A stretch of 64,000 nucleotides of DNA from Pararhizobium sp. IMCC21322 (GTDB lineage Bacteria > Pseudomonadota > Alphaproteobacteria > Rhizobiales > GCA-2746425): assembly GCF_030758295.1 (NCBI RefSeq), contig NZ_CP132335.1, positions 4,564,412 to 4,628,411 of the forward strand. The letters run 5' to 3'. Positions 1 to 10,125 of this stretch are shown here, piece by piece. The position numbers and the translations under genes were made by a program. The notes beneath the pieces were generated by a model, which saw nothing but the letters and a program-made list of their open reading frames with translations, made no database searches and was not told the DNA's origin. Each line of letters starts with the position of its first letter. Positions within the stretch are counted from its first letter, which is position 1.

Positions 1-39
1 GTCAACCAAATCCGCAGGCGGAATATCCACCTCCCCTTC

Positions 40-70
40 GTCATCCTCGGACTTGTTCCGAGGATCCACA
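40..70. repeat. Dispersed palindromic repeat, copy 1
   Basis: Two perfect 9-bp arms, ATCCTCGGA (43-51) and TCCGAGGAT (57-65), enclose a CTTGT loop. The unit begins GTCATCCTCGG, and two related copies lie at 27317-27420. It sits just beyond the stop of the minus-strand pbpC gene, so it could also act as its terminator or stabilise its mRNA. Short palindromes of this type are common between genes in Rhizobiales. Bases 1-39 to its left contain nothing I can assign. Confidence 0.7.
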
Positions 71-74
71 GCGC

Positions 75-2147
75 TCACTCCGTCAAACGCACACTCACCT
101 GATCCGTCCGCCCCTTGGCGTCAATCACGGTCAGGGTGGAAAACCCGGGACCCGATGGCCGAAACGAGCTTTCCCTGCGCAAGGCACGGCTGGCAACAGG
201 CCGCCCGTCAGCCAGCCACGTAAAGGGTGCCGAGCCACCGCGAACCTTCAGCGCAACCTCGCCATCCGCACGCACTTGTAAACTCGCATCTGCTGGCGGG
301 AAGGCAATGACGGGCCTGGCAGGCGCAACCGCATTCCCCGTGCCATTGTCCTGCCCAAACCGTTTCAAATGCGCTGGCAAATCCACATTGGCCAAAAGCG
401 CATCACCGTTCAGTGCCGGATGCGGGTGGCTTTCAAGACGTGCAAACACATCCATGAAGATCGGCAACGCTGCGGTGGCACCGGTAATATGTCCTGCAGG
501 TGCATTGTCAGGCCGCCCGACCCAAACGCCCACCACGTGACGGCCATCAAAACCAATTGTCCATGCATCGCGGTAACCGTAAGACGTACCAGTTTTGTAA
601 ACCGGGCCGGCAAGACCACTTTGTTTGTGTTGTGAGGTTTGCAGCATCGATTTGACGAGCAGATCAGTCGCCGAGGCACTCAGTACACGAGCCGTAGAAG
701 AAGGTATCTCCGCATCAGGGCGAATTTTTAGCTCCAGCGCAGACCCCTGCCGCGCAAGCGCGCCATACAGGCGTACAAGCTCTTCCAGTGTCAATCCAAC
801 GCCGCCCAGCCCCATCGCTAATCCCGGCCTGGCACTATCCGGAAAGCGCGGGGCCGCTCCGGCACGGCGCAGGCGGCTGGCCAGCCGATGCGGATCAACC
901 TTGTCCAAGACAGCGATAGCCGGAATGTTGAGAGAAAGCTGAAGCGCCTCCGAAATGGTCATCGTGCCATGAAACCCAGTGTTGAAATTTTCAGGCACGT
1001 AATCTGCAAAAGCGGCAGGCCGATCATCAATCAATGTATTGGGATGAGCCATTCCAACCTCAAATCCAAGGCCGTAAATCAGAGGTTTCAATGTTGACCC
1101 CGGTGACCGCACAGCGCGGATCATGTTCAAATGCGCGGCTGCATTGCCTGACAGCAGGCCCGGACCACCCACGGATGCGCGTATTGCCCCGGTTTGATGG
1201 TCCACCACCAAAGCGGCAATTGAAAAGCCTTTGCCCAGTCCGGCACTGCGCTGCGTGATGTGTTTTTCAAGCGAGGCCTGCAACGCATAATCAATGGTGG
1301 TTTCGATGACCTGATCAGGCGCATGCGCCGCCTGCAATTCTTGCGCGATATGAGGCGCAAGCATGGGGAAACGTTTACGCTGATGGGGAACCGGCGCTGC
1401 CGCCGCACGTTTCGCATCTTCATTGGAAATCAGCCCTGCCGTTTCCAGCCGTTGAAGAACACGTTTCCGGGCCAGCATTGCGGTGTCAGTAAACCGATCC
1501 GGGCGCCGGGATTCAGGCGCCTGTGGCAGGGCAATCAACAGGGCAATTTCGGCAAGGTTAAGCCACGCAGGCTCCTTGCCGAAATAAGCCCAACTGGCTG
1601 CCCGCACACCTTCCAGATTGCCACCATAGGGCGCGTGATTGAGATAAAGCGTCAGAATTTCCTGCTTGCTGAGCCGCTCTTCCAGCCGTTTTGCCTGAAC
1701 GATCTGCTGTATCTTTCCAGCCAGTGTTCTGGTTGTTTCATCACTCAACAGGCGGGCCACCTGCATCGACAGGGTGGATGCACCTGATATCACCCGGGCA
1801 TTCGTGACCAATTGAAAAGCCGCACGCAACATGGCACGCCGGTCAATCCCGTCATGATCGAAGAAACGGCGATCCTCATAGGCCAGAAGAAATGTGATCA
1901 GCCTCGGGTCAACCGCTTCCAGTTCAACTGGAATACGCCAATAGCCACCTTCAGTGGTAAACGGGCGCAGCAGATCGCCATTGGATGCAACCACTGTCAC
2001 CGATTGAGGTTGCTCCAGATGCACCGGCGGCGTGCCTCTGACAATCTGATGCACAGATTGCAGGGCTATAAGTCCACCGGACAGCATTGCCAGTCCCAGC
2101 AGAGCTGGAACCAGCAACCACAAACGATGTCTGAGGCTCAGGGCCAT
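75..2147 (-). CDS. pbpC: Penicillin-binding protein 1C
   Basis: Bifunctional peptidoglycan synthase anchored in the inner membrane by one N-terminal segment (residues about 8-30). The glycosyltransferase 51 domain carries the catalytic EDRRFF motif (E91) and the STLSMQ motif near 124-129. The transpeptidase domain has the nucleophile motif STLK (351-354), SLN (405-407) and KTGTS (518-522). The C-terminal beta-rich tail is the PBP1C-specific domain. At 690 residues it is slightly shorter than the E. coli protein. It lies 14 bp downstream of the alpha-2-macroglobulin gene, the conserved yfhM-pbpC pairing thought to link wall repair with trapping of incoming proteases. Confidence 0.95.
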   Translation of the reverse strand: MALSLRHRLWLLVPALLGLAMLSGGLIALQSVHQIVRGTPPVHLEQPQSVTVVASNGDLLRPFTTEGGYWRIPVELEAVDPRLITFLLAYEDRRFFDHDGIDRRAMLRAAFQLVTNARVISGASTLSMQVARLLSDETTRTLAGKIQQIVQAKRLEERLSKQEILTLYLNHAPYGGNLEGVRAASWAYFGKEPAWLNLAEIALLIALPQAPESRRPDRFTDTAMLARKRVLQRLETAGLISNEDAKRAAAAPVPHQRKRFPMLAPHIAQELQAAHAPDQVIETTIDYALQASLEKHITQRSAGLGKGFSIAALVVDHQTGAIRASVGGPGLLSGNAAAHLNMIRAVRSPGSTLKPLIYGLGFEVGMAHPNTLIDDRPAAFADYVPENFNTGFHGTMTISEALQLSLNIPAIAVLDKVDPHRLASRLRRAGAAPRFPDSARPGLAMGLGGVGLTLEELVRLYGALARQGSALELKIRPDAEIPSSTARVLSASATDLLVKSMLQTSQHKQSGLAGPVYKTGTSYGYRDAWTIGFDGRHVVGVWVGRPDNAPAGHITGATAALPIFMDVFARLESHPHPALNGDALLANVDLPAHLKRFGQDNGTGNAVAPARPVIAFPPADASLQVRADGEVALKVRGGSAPFTWLADGRPVASRALRRESSFRPSGPGFSTLTVIDAKGRTDQVSVRLTE

Positions 2148-2161
2148 GCCTGTTCTCCGCT

Positions 2162-5100
2162 CTACCGCAGCGGCCCCACAATACTGATGCTTGTTCCCTC
2201 GTTTGTTCCATGGATTTGCGGCCAGTACATGTCTTCAACATGAGTCGGCGGCAGGGTGAACTCGCCTGGAGAAATTGCCCGAACCTGATAGGCAAAAGTC
2301 CAGACATTCGACCCGTCCGTCACCGGCATTTCCTCAAATGCCTTGCCGTCAAAACCGACCACAAACCGGTCATCCAGAAACGCAGAATGCTCAGGAGGCG
2401 TCGAATTGGGAAGCCAATTCAGCCCACTGCTGGCACTTTGCAGCAGACTTGGATTGTCAATTTCAAAACCGGCAGGCAAAGGATCAACCAACAGCAGCTT
2501 GTCTGTCCGATTGACCATCTGGCGCACGGTCAGAACAACAACCAACCGGTCATTCTGTGACAGGGTCTCCAAATCAGCTGGCGTACCATCCCGATTGAAA
2601 AACTCTCGGATAACAATGAATCCATTTTCCCGAGGCCCCAAAGCGGTATTGGGTACGCCACTTGTTTCAACCCGCAAAGGCACGCTGCGCTGCAGATTAT
2701 TGCGGACCACAACATTGCCTTCCGCCATTTCCTCTTCATCAAAGCTGAATGAGATCACACCACTGCCATCACCAGCAGCATCTTTTTCCAATTGAATGCC
2801 CGCATGGCTGACATCCACATCAAGTATGTCATTGGCTTTGGCCAGAGAGCCTGATGCCATCAGCAACCAGGCCATTTCCTGAGTGCTCAGATACCGGTCC
2901 CGCTGACGATCCGCTGTGACGGCCTCAGCAAGTTCAGCTGTCTCGATCTGGTTCAGACCACTTTCTGCAATCAGCGACATGATCGCCGCCCCGTCTCGCA
3001 TATTCGTTCCATAGTCACGCGGACCGGAGCGAAAAGGTCTTATCTTACGGCGGTCCAGATAGACGGTTTTAGCCGCTTCAAACGCCTTGGTTGCCCGCGC
3101 CTTTTCACCATAGAGCGCCAGACCTCCAGCCAGTTGTGCCTTGGCTATGGGTGTCGAAAACGCATCAAATTTGGCGTCTACAAAGTAACGCAGATCGCCA
3201 AGCGTGGCAGACCCGTTGCGCGCCAGCACATAAAGCGCATAGGCCATCGGATTGGCGTCCGCATCAATATTGGTGTTGAACGACAATGTGTTTTTCAAAT
3301 TGTTGATCGCCTGCTCATAAGCCACCTCTGGCACATCAAAACCGGCTTCACGAGCTCTGGTCAGGAAATCACTGACATAAGCATCCAACCACAAATCCCG
3401 GCTGGCAGATGAGCCCCACAGGCCAAACGACCCGGCACTGGTCTGATAGCTGACCAGGCGCGTAATCGCATCTTCAATTGTCTTGCGATCAGATGCAGAA
3501 CTGATGGGACGTGACAGCAATGGCAGTGCCCGGCTGGTCGTCTGCTCCGAGCATCGATAGCCATAATTGTCCAGCTGGTTGTACAAAGCTGCCGGATTAA
3601 GCCCGGCACCAGCACCGAGCGCAATGGACACAGTTCCGGTTCCGGGCACATAGGCATCCAGTACAGAAGGGCTGATTGTGAAGGAATTTCCATCGGCACT
3701 GGCCGGTTTCAACACAACGGAATTTGCATCATGCAGAGGCCGTGTGTTGGCCCGCATTGGCAACACCAGATCTTTCAAAATAGTCTGGTCATCCGGTCCG
3801 GTTAGGCTGATTTGCAAGTTGGCATTGCCAACCGCACTTGCTGTCAACGGAACCAGAACCCGCGCATTACCGCCTTCATCCAGCGTAACAACACCTTCCG
3901 CGGTTTCACCAAGATCCAGCCCGGTGGAGGCGGTAATCGCCAGATCGTAATCGCCAGCCGGACCGTCCGTATTGTCAAACTGAACCAGCAGACGAGATTG
4001 ATCTCCCGGTGCCAGAAAACGTGGCAATGTGGTGGTCATAACCACCGGATCACGAACGATCACCTCAGCATTGGCGCTGCCAAGCTTCCGCTCACTCCAC
4101 GCCACGGCCATCAGTTTTAGTGTGCCGTTGAACTGCGGCACATCAAACGAAATCGTTGCGGCGCCATTTTCATCCAGATCAACAATGCCGGAATAAAGCG
4201 AAACGGGTTTTTCCGCTGGCGGATTGCCTTCCATGGCAAGACCGGCAGTTGCCGCATCCCCGCCAACACGAAGCCGCCCTTGTGTCCCGGACAGACCATT
4301 GATCAACCGACCATACAAGTCCCGAAGCGTTGCCCCCAATTGGCGTTTGGCAAAGTACCATTTTTCAGGTTCCGGAGGTGCGTAGCGGGTCAAATTCAAA
4401 ATGCCCAGATCAACAGCCGCAACAACAATATGAGCGCTGCCGTCAACCATGCCGGAAACAGTCACAGGCACCGTTAATGTGGTGCGCGGTTTGATTTTTT
4501 CGGGAAGATCCATCGCCACGGAAAGCGTGCGAGGCGCAGGATCGACGCCCAGCCATTCCACCCCGATAGACCGGGTTGGCAACTGACCATTGGCCGCACC
4601 CATCGGGTGATGGAGTGTCGCCAGAACATAAGCACCAGCGCCCCAGTTGTCGCCAACGGGTACATCAAAACTCTGCTCGCCCTCAATCACATCAAACTGG
4701 TAGCTTGCCAGTAATTCTTCATTGGCAACAAGCAATTGCAGCTTGCCGGGCCGATCAGCACTCAGCCGAATTTTTGCCACGTCACCGACGGCGTAGAGCG
4801 CGCGATCAACACCAACCTGAAGCGCATCCGGCGTATCAAAAGCGGATTTTTCAACATACCAGCCTGCATAAAAATCATAGCTGGCAACGGTTTCACCGGA
4901 GATCACTTCAAGACGATACGACCCCCACTCCACCGTTAAATCAAGCCGCGCAAACTGGTCCTGCATCAAATCGAGTGAACCTGTTGCGACACGGTCTGTC
5001 CGCGTGATCGGCTCCCAGCCCCAGCGACCATTTGACTTGCGATACCATTGATAGGATCGGCTGATCCGATTCAGCTCATAGCTTGCCTCTTTTGCCGCGA

Positions 5101-7708
5101 TCTGCGTGCCATCTTCATCAAGGGCCACCAGTTGAAAACCTGCTGATCCCCCTTCAGGCGCAGAGCCATCAAACAGCGGGCGGATACCGATTGAGGGACC
5201 GGTTGCTGCCAGAGGAATGTCGATCTGGCGCTCAACCGGACGCCCGCCACCATCACTCATGGTGACCGAGATTTTAGCAGCCAAAGGCAATGTGGTTTCA
5301 GGGACTGACGGAACGGCCAGATCAAACTGAACACGGCCTTCGGCATCCGTTCTTACGCCCGGCGTGAACCGGTCATTTACCGGTGTGAAATTTTCATCCG
5401 ACAAGCCAAATACAAAGCCTCGAAATGGTCCATCGACCGGCTGCCTTGCCACAATGCTGATGCCGCCTTCAATCGGTAGCCCTACTGCAGGTGCGCCAAA
5501 CAGATAACGTGCAGCCACGTTCATTGTGGCAACCTCCCCCGCCCGAAGTTCCGCGTCATTCAGGGTCAGATCAAAATCAATCCGCTCGGGCAGAAAATCT
5601 TCAACAAGAAACCGTTTGGTTGCCACCGGGGCAGCATCGGGATCCGTGTAAATCTGCATGTCCCAGTTGCCGCGCAAAGCGCTTGCTGGAAGCGTAAAGG
5701 AGGCAGAATGACCACCGGTACTGTCATTCGTCGAGACTTTGCGGATTTGCTCAACACCATCCGGGCGCTTCATCACAAAGGTAGTCGGCAATCCGGGCAG
5801 CGCTTCGGCATCTGCATCACGCAGCAATGCAGTGGCATGAACCTCGGCACCGGGGCGATACACTCCCCGCTCTGTGTATAAAAACACATCCACAGCGCCG
5901 GGTGATGTGCGTCCATCGACACCGCGATCGGTCAGGTCAAACCCGGTTTGCTCCAGATCCAGCAGAGCATAATCCGGCGCATCGGTTTCCGCCACAAGCG
6001 TGGCTGCCTGCAAAGCGCCTTCGCCGCGCAACAGGCCGGGCGCAAATTGCACATAGCCATCTGCATCGGTTTCGCCCCGGCCCAGAATCTCGCTGCTGCG
6101 CGCAATCAGCTTGACCGCAACACCAGGCAATGGCGTCGATGTTTCAAGCGAACGGGCAAACACATGCAGGCCATCATCAGCAGACAGACTGGACAGACCC
6201 AGATCACTGACGACAAACCATTGTGTCGCCTTGGGTTGCCAGTAGCTTTCATTGGTTTTCGGACCGTCAGCAACCATCACATAGGCCCCGGGCTGCAGAT
6301 CACCGATAACACGGAACACAGGCATTAAGGTGGTCGTATCAGCGTTCAACTCGCCATCAGTTTCCAGAACGCCGGACCAGACCGGCGTTGCCAGATCAGA
6401 GCCGAGCCCACTCAGGGAATCATTGTTCAGGGGCTTATTGAACCGGCCGTCACGCAGCAGTTCTGCAACGGCTGCATCACCCACACGGTGCAAGCTGATA
6501 TCCACAGCATCCATATTGACAGTAACAAGCGGAATGCCTTTGGCATGGCTGCGGGACAGCACATAGGCCGATCCGGTAAAGCGCACATTTGGTGAACGAT
6601 CGCGCACATAGATATCCAGCGAGACAACAGTATCAATCCGCTCACCGATGTCAGTTGGAAGACCAGCGCGTAAATCCAGACGATAGCGCTCGCCATGGGT
6701 CAGACCACCGACGCAGATTTCCTTGTTGGCAACCCGCACATCTGCCGGCTCCGCTCCATCCAGACGCAAATAGTCCGTATATTCTGTACCATCTGCATCC
6801 AGGCGCTCTGAAAACTGTACGCATGCACTTGGATTGGCCGCATCACTGTCGACCGAATAGTCGAGCATTCGGAAGCCATGCTCGGCATCCAAGGTCTCAT
6901 AAGCTGTCCGAACTCCTGGATTTTCCAACAGTTCCAGACTCACCTTGTAGGCTTCCAGGGCGGGCCTGTAACGGTCCGAGAGCACAAGTGTACGCGCCAG
7001 AAAACCCAAAGCCGCGGCTTTGTCTGCATTACCCTGAGCCAGTCGATAGGCTTCAAGTGCACCGCTGATGGCAAAACTGCGATAGTCTCGTGTTTCCTGC
7101 CATTTTTTGGATCGACTGCGCCAATATGTTTCGGCAAAAGCACGCCAGGCGGCGATGTTCAGCGGGTCAACAATTACCCAATTTCTCGCCAATTGACGCA
7201 TGGATGAAAAGTCGCTGACAAGGGCGGCGGCAGAATAACGACCAGGCAGATTATCGGTCTCACCCCGAGGGGAACTGACAGCAAATGAAGCGCGCAGCGC
7301 CTCCTGCGCCCGCACCAGATCTTTCGTCAGAAACAGCAGTTCAGCAGGATTGTTGAATGAATCCGGTGCCCTAACCGTCTTTTCCACAATCCGTCCTGCA
7401 ACGGCTCCTTCTGCGCTTTGCAGTTCCCCGGACTGATCTTTTAGAAAGCACCAGCCCGCTGCCTGATTGTAAGTAAAAACCTTGCATTGCTGATCTGATA
7501 CACAGGCCTGTGCACACTGCTTTTCGGACACATCTTTAACCGTCCGGTAATCAAACCCGAAATAATCGGCATTTTCAGTGGTTTGAACAATGCGTTGGGT
7601 TTCCTGCGCTTCAGCTTCCAGGCCGAAAACGGACGCGCTCAGCGAAACCGCCAGCGCAAAAGCAATTCGCGATGCATTCCTTACGGAAAATGGAACCAGA
7701 AATCTCAT
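2162..7708 (-). CDS. Bacterial alpha-2-macroglobulin with N-terminal PAN domain
   Basis: Very large (1848 residues) periplasmic protease trap of the bacterial alpha-2-macroglobulin family. A Sec signal peptide (residues about 1-35, ending AEAQ) has no lipobox, so the protein is probably soluble rather than a lipoprotein. Residues about 40-110 form a cysteine-rich PAN/apple-like domain (CAQACVSDQQCKVF). MG-type beta domains follow, then an alpha/alpha thioester domain in which the CSEQ motif (near residue 1385) supplies the Cys and Gln of the covalent trap. The thioester is therefore intact. It forms an operon with pbpC. The family role is defence against host or competitor proteases; the target here is unknown. 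Confidence 0.93.
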   Translation of the reverse strand: MRFLVPFSVRNASRIAFALAVSLSASVFGLEAEAQETQRIVQTTENADYFGFDYRTVKDVSEKQCAQACVSDQQCKVFTYNQAAGWCFLKDQSGELQSAEGAVAGRIVEKTVRAPDSFNNPAELLFLTKDLVRAQEALRASFAVSSPRGETDNLPGRYSAAALVSDFSSMRQLARNWVIVDPLNIAAWRAFAETYWRSRSKKWQETRDYRSFAISGALEAYRLAQGNADKAAALGFLARTLVLSDRYRPALEAYKVSLELLENPGVRTAYETLDAEHGFRMLDYSVDSDAANPSACVQFSERLDADGTEYTDYLRLDGAEPADVRVANKEICVGGLTHGERYRLDLRAGLPTDIGERIDTVVSLDIYVRDRSPNVRFTGSAYVLSRSHAKGIPLVTVNMDAVDISLHRVGDAAVAELLRDGRFNKPLNNDSLSGLGSDLATPVWSGVLETDGELNADTTTLMPVFRVIGDLQPGAYVMVADGPKTNESYWQPKATQWFVVSDLGLSSLSADDGLHVFARSLETSTPLPGVAVKLIARSSEILGRGETDADGYVQFAPGLLRGEGALQAATLVAETDAPDYALLDLEQTGFDLTDRGVDGRTSPGAVDVFLYTERGVYRPGAEVHATALLRDADAEALPGLPTTFVMKRPDGVEQIRKVSTNDSTGGHSASFTLPASALRGNWDMQIYTDPDAAPVATKRFLVEDFLPERIDFDLTLNDAELRAGEVATMNVAARYLFGAPAVGLPIEGGISIVARQPVDGPFRGFVFGLSDENFTPVNDRFTPGVRTDAEGRVQFDLAVPSVPETTLPLAAKISVTMSDGGGRPVERQIDIPLAATGPSIGIRPLFDGSAPEGGSAGFQLVALDEDGTQIAAKEASYELNRISRSYQWYRKSNGRWGWEPITRTDRVATGSLDLMQDQFARLDLTVEWGSYRLEVISGETVASYDFYAGWYVEKSAFDTPDALQVGVDRALYAVGDVAKIRLSADRPGKLQLLVANEELLASYQFDVIEGEQSFDVPVGDNWGAGAYVLATLHHPMGAANGQLPTRSIGVEWLGVDPAPRTLSVAMDLPEKIKPRTTLTVPVTVSGMVDGSAHIVVAAVDLGILNLTRYAPPEPEKWYFAKRQLGATLRDLYGRLINGLSGTQGRLRVGGDAATAGLAMEGNPPAEKPVSLYSGIVDLDENGAATISFDVPQFNGTLKLMAVAWSERKLGSANAEVIVRDPVVMTTTLPRFLAPGDQSRLLVQFDNTDGPAGDYDLAITASTGLDLGETAEGVVTLDEGGNARVLVPLTASAVGNANLQISLTGPDDQTILKDLVLPMRANTRPLHDANSVVLKPASADGNSFTISPSVLDAYVPGTGTVSIALGAGAGLNPAALYNQLDNYGYRCSEQTTSRALPLLSRPISSASDRKTIEDAITRLVSYQTSAGSFGLWGSSASRDLWLDAYVSDFLTRAREAGFDVPEVAYEQAINNLKNTLSFNTNIDADANPMAYALYVLARNGSATLGDLRYFVDAKFDAFSTPIAKAQLAGGLALYGEKARATKAFEAAKTVYLDRRKIRPFRSGPRDYGTNMRDGAAIMSLIAESGLNQIETAELAEAVTADRQRDRYLSTQEMAWLLMASGSLAKANDILDVDVSHAGIQLEKDAAGDGSGVISFSFDEEEMAEGNVVVRNNLQRSVPLRVETSGVPNTALGPRENGFIVIREFFNRDGTPADLETLSQNDRLVVVLTVRQMVNRTDKLLLVDPLPAGFEIDNPSLLQSASSGLNWLPNSTPPEHSAFLDDRFVVGFDGKAFEEMPVTDGSNVWTFAYQVRAISPGEFTLPPTHVEDMYWPQIHGTNEGTSISIVGPLR

Positions 7709-7830
7709 TTTATCTCCCTAGTGCACCCCAAGAAGCATGCGCTTCCAATTCTTATCTTATCCCATAAGTTGAAGATGCCCAAATGACAGGATCAAGGCAA
7801 AAAAGAGTTGAAGACAAATCCATATTGCAG

Positions 7831-7890
7831 TGCAAAAGTTGCCCCGAAGCCGGTTTTGCGTATAAGTCACTTTCAAAATCAACTTTTGCA
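7831..7890. promoter_or_regulatory. 11-bp inverted repeat flanking the zwf promoter
   Basis: TGCAAAAGTTG (7831-7841) is repeated as its exact reverse complement CAACTTTTGCA (7880-7890). The spacing centre to centre is 49 bp. Between the arms lie a -35-like TTGCCC (7839-7844, overlapping the left arm), a 16-bp spacer and a -10-like TATAAG (7861-7866). The arrangement suggests two operator half-sites or two sites bridged by a looped repressor. No regulator gene is next to it, so the factor is unknown. Confidence 0.5.
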
Positions 7891-7913
7891 AACACGATGT
7901 GAAATGGGGCCTT

Positions 7914-9389
7914 ATGAGCAGCCAAATTATTCCGGTGGAAGAATTCGATCTGATCGTTTTCGGTGGAACCGGAGATCTTGCCCAACGCAAGATTATTCCA
8001 GCTCTTTATCACAGACATCAGGATGGTCAGATTGTTGGTGACAGCCGCATTATTGCCGTCTCTCGCCGCCCCTTGTCTCAGGAAGAATATCTGACCAAAG
8101 CGAATGATGCTCTGGAAGAGTTTCTACCCGAGGAAGAACGCGATCCCGATACGGTCAAAGCGTTTCTCAAGCGCCTGTCCTATGTGTCAGTTGATGTCAC
8201 AGATGATGCTGGCTGGCAGGAATTGAAGGCCAGGCTTGATCCGTTTCCGGACCGGGTGCGGGCATTCTATCTGGCCGTTGCGCCGGGTCTGTTCGGTCAG
8301 ATTTGCGAGTATATCGGCAGCACCGGTCTGATCACGGAGAAAACCCGTGTGGTGATTGAAAAACCAATCGGCAAGGATCTTGCTTCAGCCAAAGAGCTGA
8401 ACGACGCCATTGGCAAAGTCTTCCGTGAAGAACAGATTTTTCGGATCGATCACTATCTGGGCAAGGAAACCGTTCAGAACCTGATGGCATTGCGCTTTGC
8501 CAATGCTCTGTTTGAGCCAATCTGGAATGCGGCCCATGTGGACCATATTCAGATCACCGTGGCGGAATCCATCGGTGTCGGCACACGTGGCCCATACTAC
8601 GATACATCCGGCGCCATGCGCGACATGGTGCAGAACCATATTCTACAGCTTTTGTGTCTGGTGGCCATGGAACCGCCAATGTCCATGAATGCCGACGCGG
8701 TGCGCGATGAAAAGCTCAAAGTTTTACGGTCACTGCAGCCAATCACCGGTGAGACAGCTGAAAAACTGACCGTTCGTGGCCAATATACCAGCGGTGCCGG
8801 ACCGGAAGGCGCGGTTCCGGGCTATCTGGAAGAATTGGAAGACGACACCAGCAAGACCGCCACTTTTGTGGCTATTAGAGCATCTGTTGAAAACTGGCGC
8901 TGGGCTGGTGTGCCATTTTACCTGCGGACCGGAAAACGCATGCAACAGCGGTCCTCGGAAATCGTAGTTGCGTTCCGGCCCATCCCCCATTCAATCTTTG
9001 ACACGGGCGCGGGCGGCGTTGCGGAGAACCGTTTGGTTATCCGCCTGCAGCCGGATGAAGGCGTAAAGCTGTGGCTGATGATCAAGGATCCCGGCCCAGG
9101 TGGCATGCGTCTGCGCCATGTCCCGCTGGATATGAGCTTTGCTGATGCCTTCGAAGTGCGCAGCCCGGATGCATATGAACGTTTGATCATGGATGTCATT
9201 CGTGGCAACGCAACCCTGTTTATGCGCCGTGATGAAGTTGAAGCAGCCTGGGAGTGGGTCGACCCCATCCTGCAGGCCTGGGACAATTCCTCCGACACAC
9301 CCAAAAAATACACAGCTGGTACGTGGGGTCCTGCAGCATCGGTCGCACTGATCGAGCGCGAAGGCCGCACATGGCACGATGATGATTGA
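7914..9389 (+). CDS. zwf: Glucose-6-phosphate 1-dehydrogenase
   Basis: Oxidises glucose 6-phosphate to 6-phosphogluconolactone, the entry to the Entner-Doudoroff and pentose phosphate routes. The N-terminal Rossmann motif FGGTGDLAQRK and the substrate-binding RIDHYLGKE motif (near residue 178) are both present, and the 491-residue length is typical. An in-frame GTG lies 15 bases upstream, but the ATG at 7914 is preferred because MSSQ aligns better with family N-termini. It is the first gene of zwf-pgl-edd-pgi and overlaps pgl by a few codons, which implies translational coupling. Confidence 0.96.
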   Translation: MSSQIIPVEEFDLIVFGGTGDLAQRKIIPALYHRHQDGQIVGDSRIIAVSRRPLSQEEYLTKANDALEEFLPEEERDPDTVKAFLKRLSYVSVDVTDDAGWQELKARLDPFPDRVRAFYLAVAPGLFGQICEYIGSTGLITEKTRVVIEKPIGKDLASAKELNDAIGKVFREEQIFRIDHYLGKETVQNLMALRFANALFEPIWNAAHVDHIQITVAESIGVGTRGPYYDTSGAMRDMVQNHILQLLCLVAMEPPMSMNADAVRDEKLKVLRSLQPITGETAEKLTVRGQYTSGAGPEGAVPGYLEELEDDTSKTATFVAIRASVENWRWAGVPFYLRTGKRMQQRSSEIVVAFRPIPHSIFDTGAGGVAENRLVIRLQPDEGVKLWLMIKDPGPGGMRLRHVPLDMSFADAFEVRSPDAYERLIMDVIRGNATLFMRRDEVEAAWEWVDPILQAWDNSSDTPKKYTAGTWGPAASVALIEREGRTWHDDD

Positions 9390-10095
9390 TATGATGAGTG
9401 GAACCGACAAAAATATATTGGCTGACAAGGAAAGCCTCGCCGAAGAGCTAGCAGCTCAAATTGCTGCGGTTCTGGACCAGGAGCTTCAGGCCAACGGCAG
9501 GGCGTTGCTGGCCGTATCCGGCGGATCTACGCCAAAGCTGTTTTTTCAGAAGCTGAGCGAGAAAGACATTGATTGGGCCGGCGTCACCGTCACGCTTGTC
9601 GATGAGCGCTGGGTCGATGAAACCAGCGAGCGATCCAATGCGGCTCTGGTGAAAGCCAATCTGCTGACCGGCAAAGCCGCTGCAGCAAACTTCTTTCCGC
9701 TTTACACAGGCGATGAAACGCCAGTGGCAGGGCTGAAAACACTGGAAGACCAGTTTAGCACCCTTGGCATTCCAATCACTGCCGCCATTCTCGGCATGGG
9801 CGGCGATGGACACACTGCATCCTTTTTCCCGCAAGGGAACAAATTGTCTGCAGCGCTTGATCTGGACAATCAGAATACCTTTATTGAGATGCATGCACCG
9901 GGTGCGGGCGAGCCACGCATCACCTTCACCCTGCCTGCCTTGCTGAAAGCCGACTTTCTGGCCCTTCACATCGAGGGCGAAGAGAAACAGCAGGTTTTGG
10001 CAACCGCTCTGAGTGATGGGCCCGTCGAGGACATGCCAATTCGAGCCGTCCTGCGTCAGAGCGAAAAAGAATTGACAATTTTCTGGTGCCCGTAG
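9379..10095 (+). CDS. pgl: 6-phosphogluconolactonase
   Basis: Hydrolyses 6-phosphogluconolactone to 6-phosphogluconate. It belongs to the SugarP_isomerase/NagB fold: AVSGGSTPK near residues 45-53, a DERWV motif near 75 and GMGGDGHTASFFP near 137-149, all diagnostic of DevB-type lactonases. Length is 238 residues. Several start codons are possible (9379, 9382, 9391, 9394); all overlap or nearly abut the zwf stop at 9389. Confidence 0.94.
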   Translation: MMIDMMSGTDKNILADKESLAEELAAQIAAVLDQELQANGRALLAVSGGSTPKLFFQKLSEKDIDWAGVTVTLVDERWVDETSERSNAALVKANLLTGKAAAANFFPLYTGDETPVAGLKTLEDQFSTLGIPITAAILGMGGDGHTASFFPQGNKLSAALDLDNQNTFIEMHAPGAGEPRITFTLPALLKADFLALHIEGEEKQQVLATALSDGPVEDMPIRAVLRQSEKELTIFWCP

Positions 10096-10125
10096 CGCAC
10101 CACTTGTTTTTTTGGAGACAATCAC

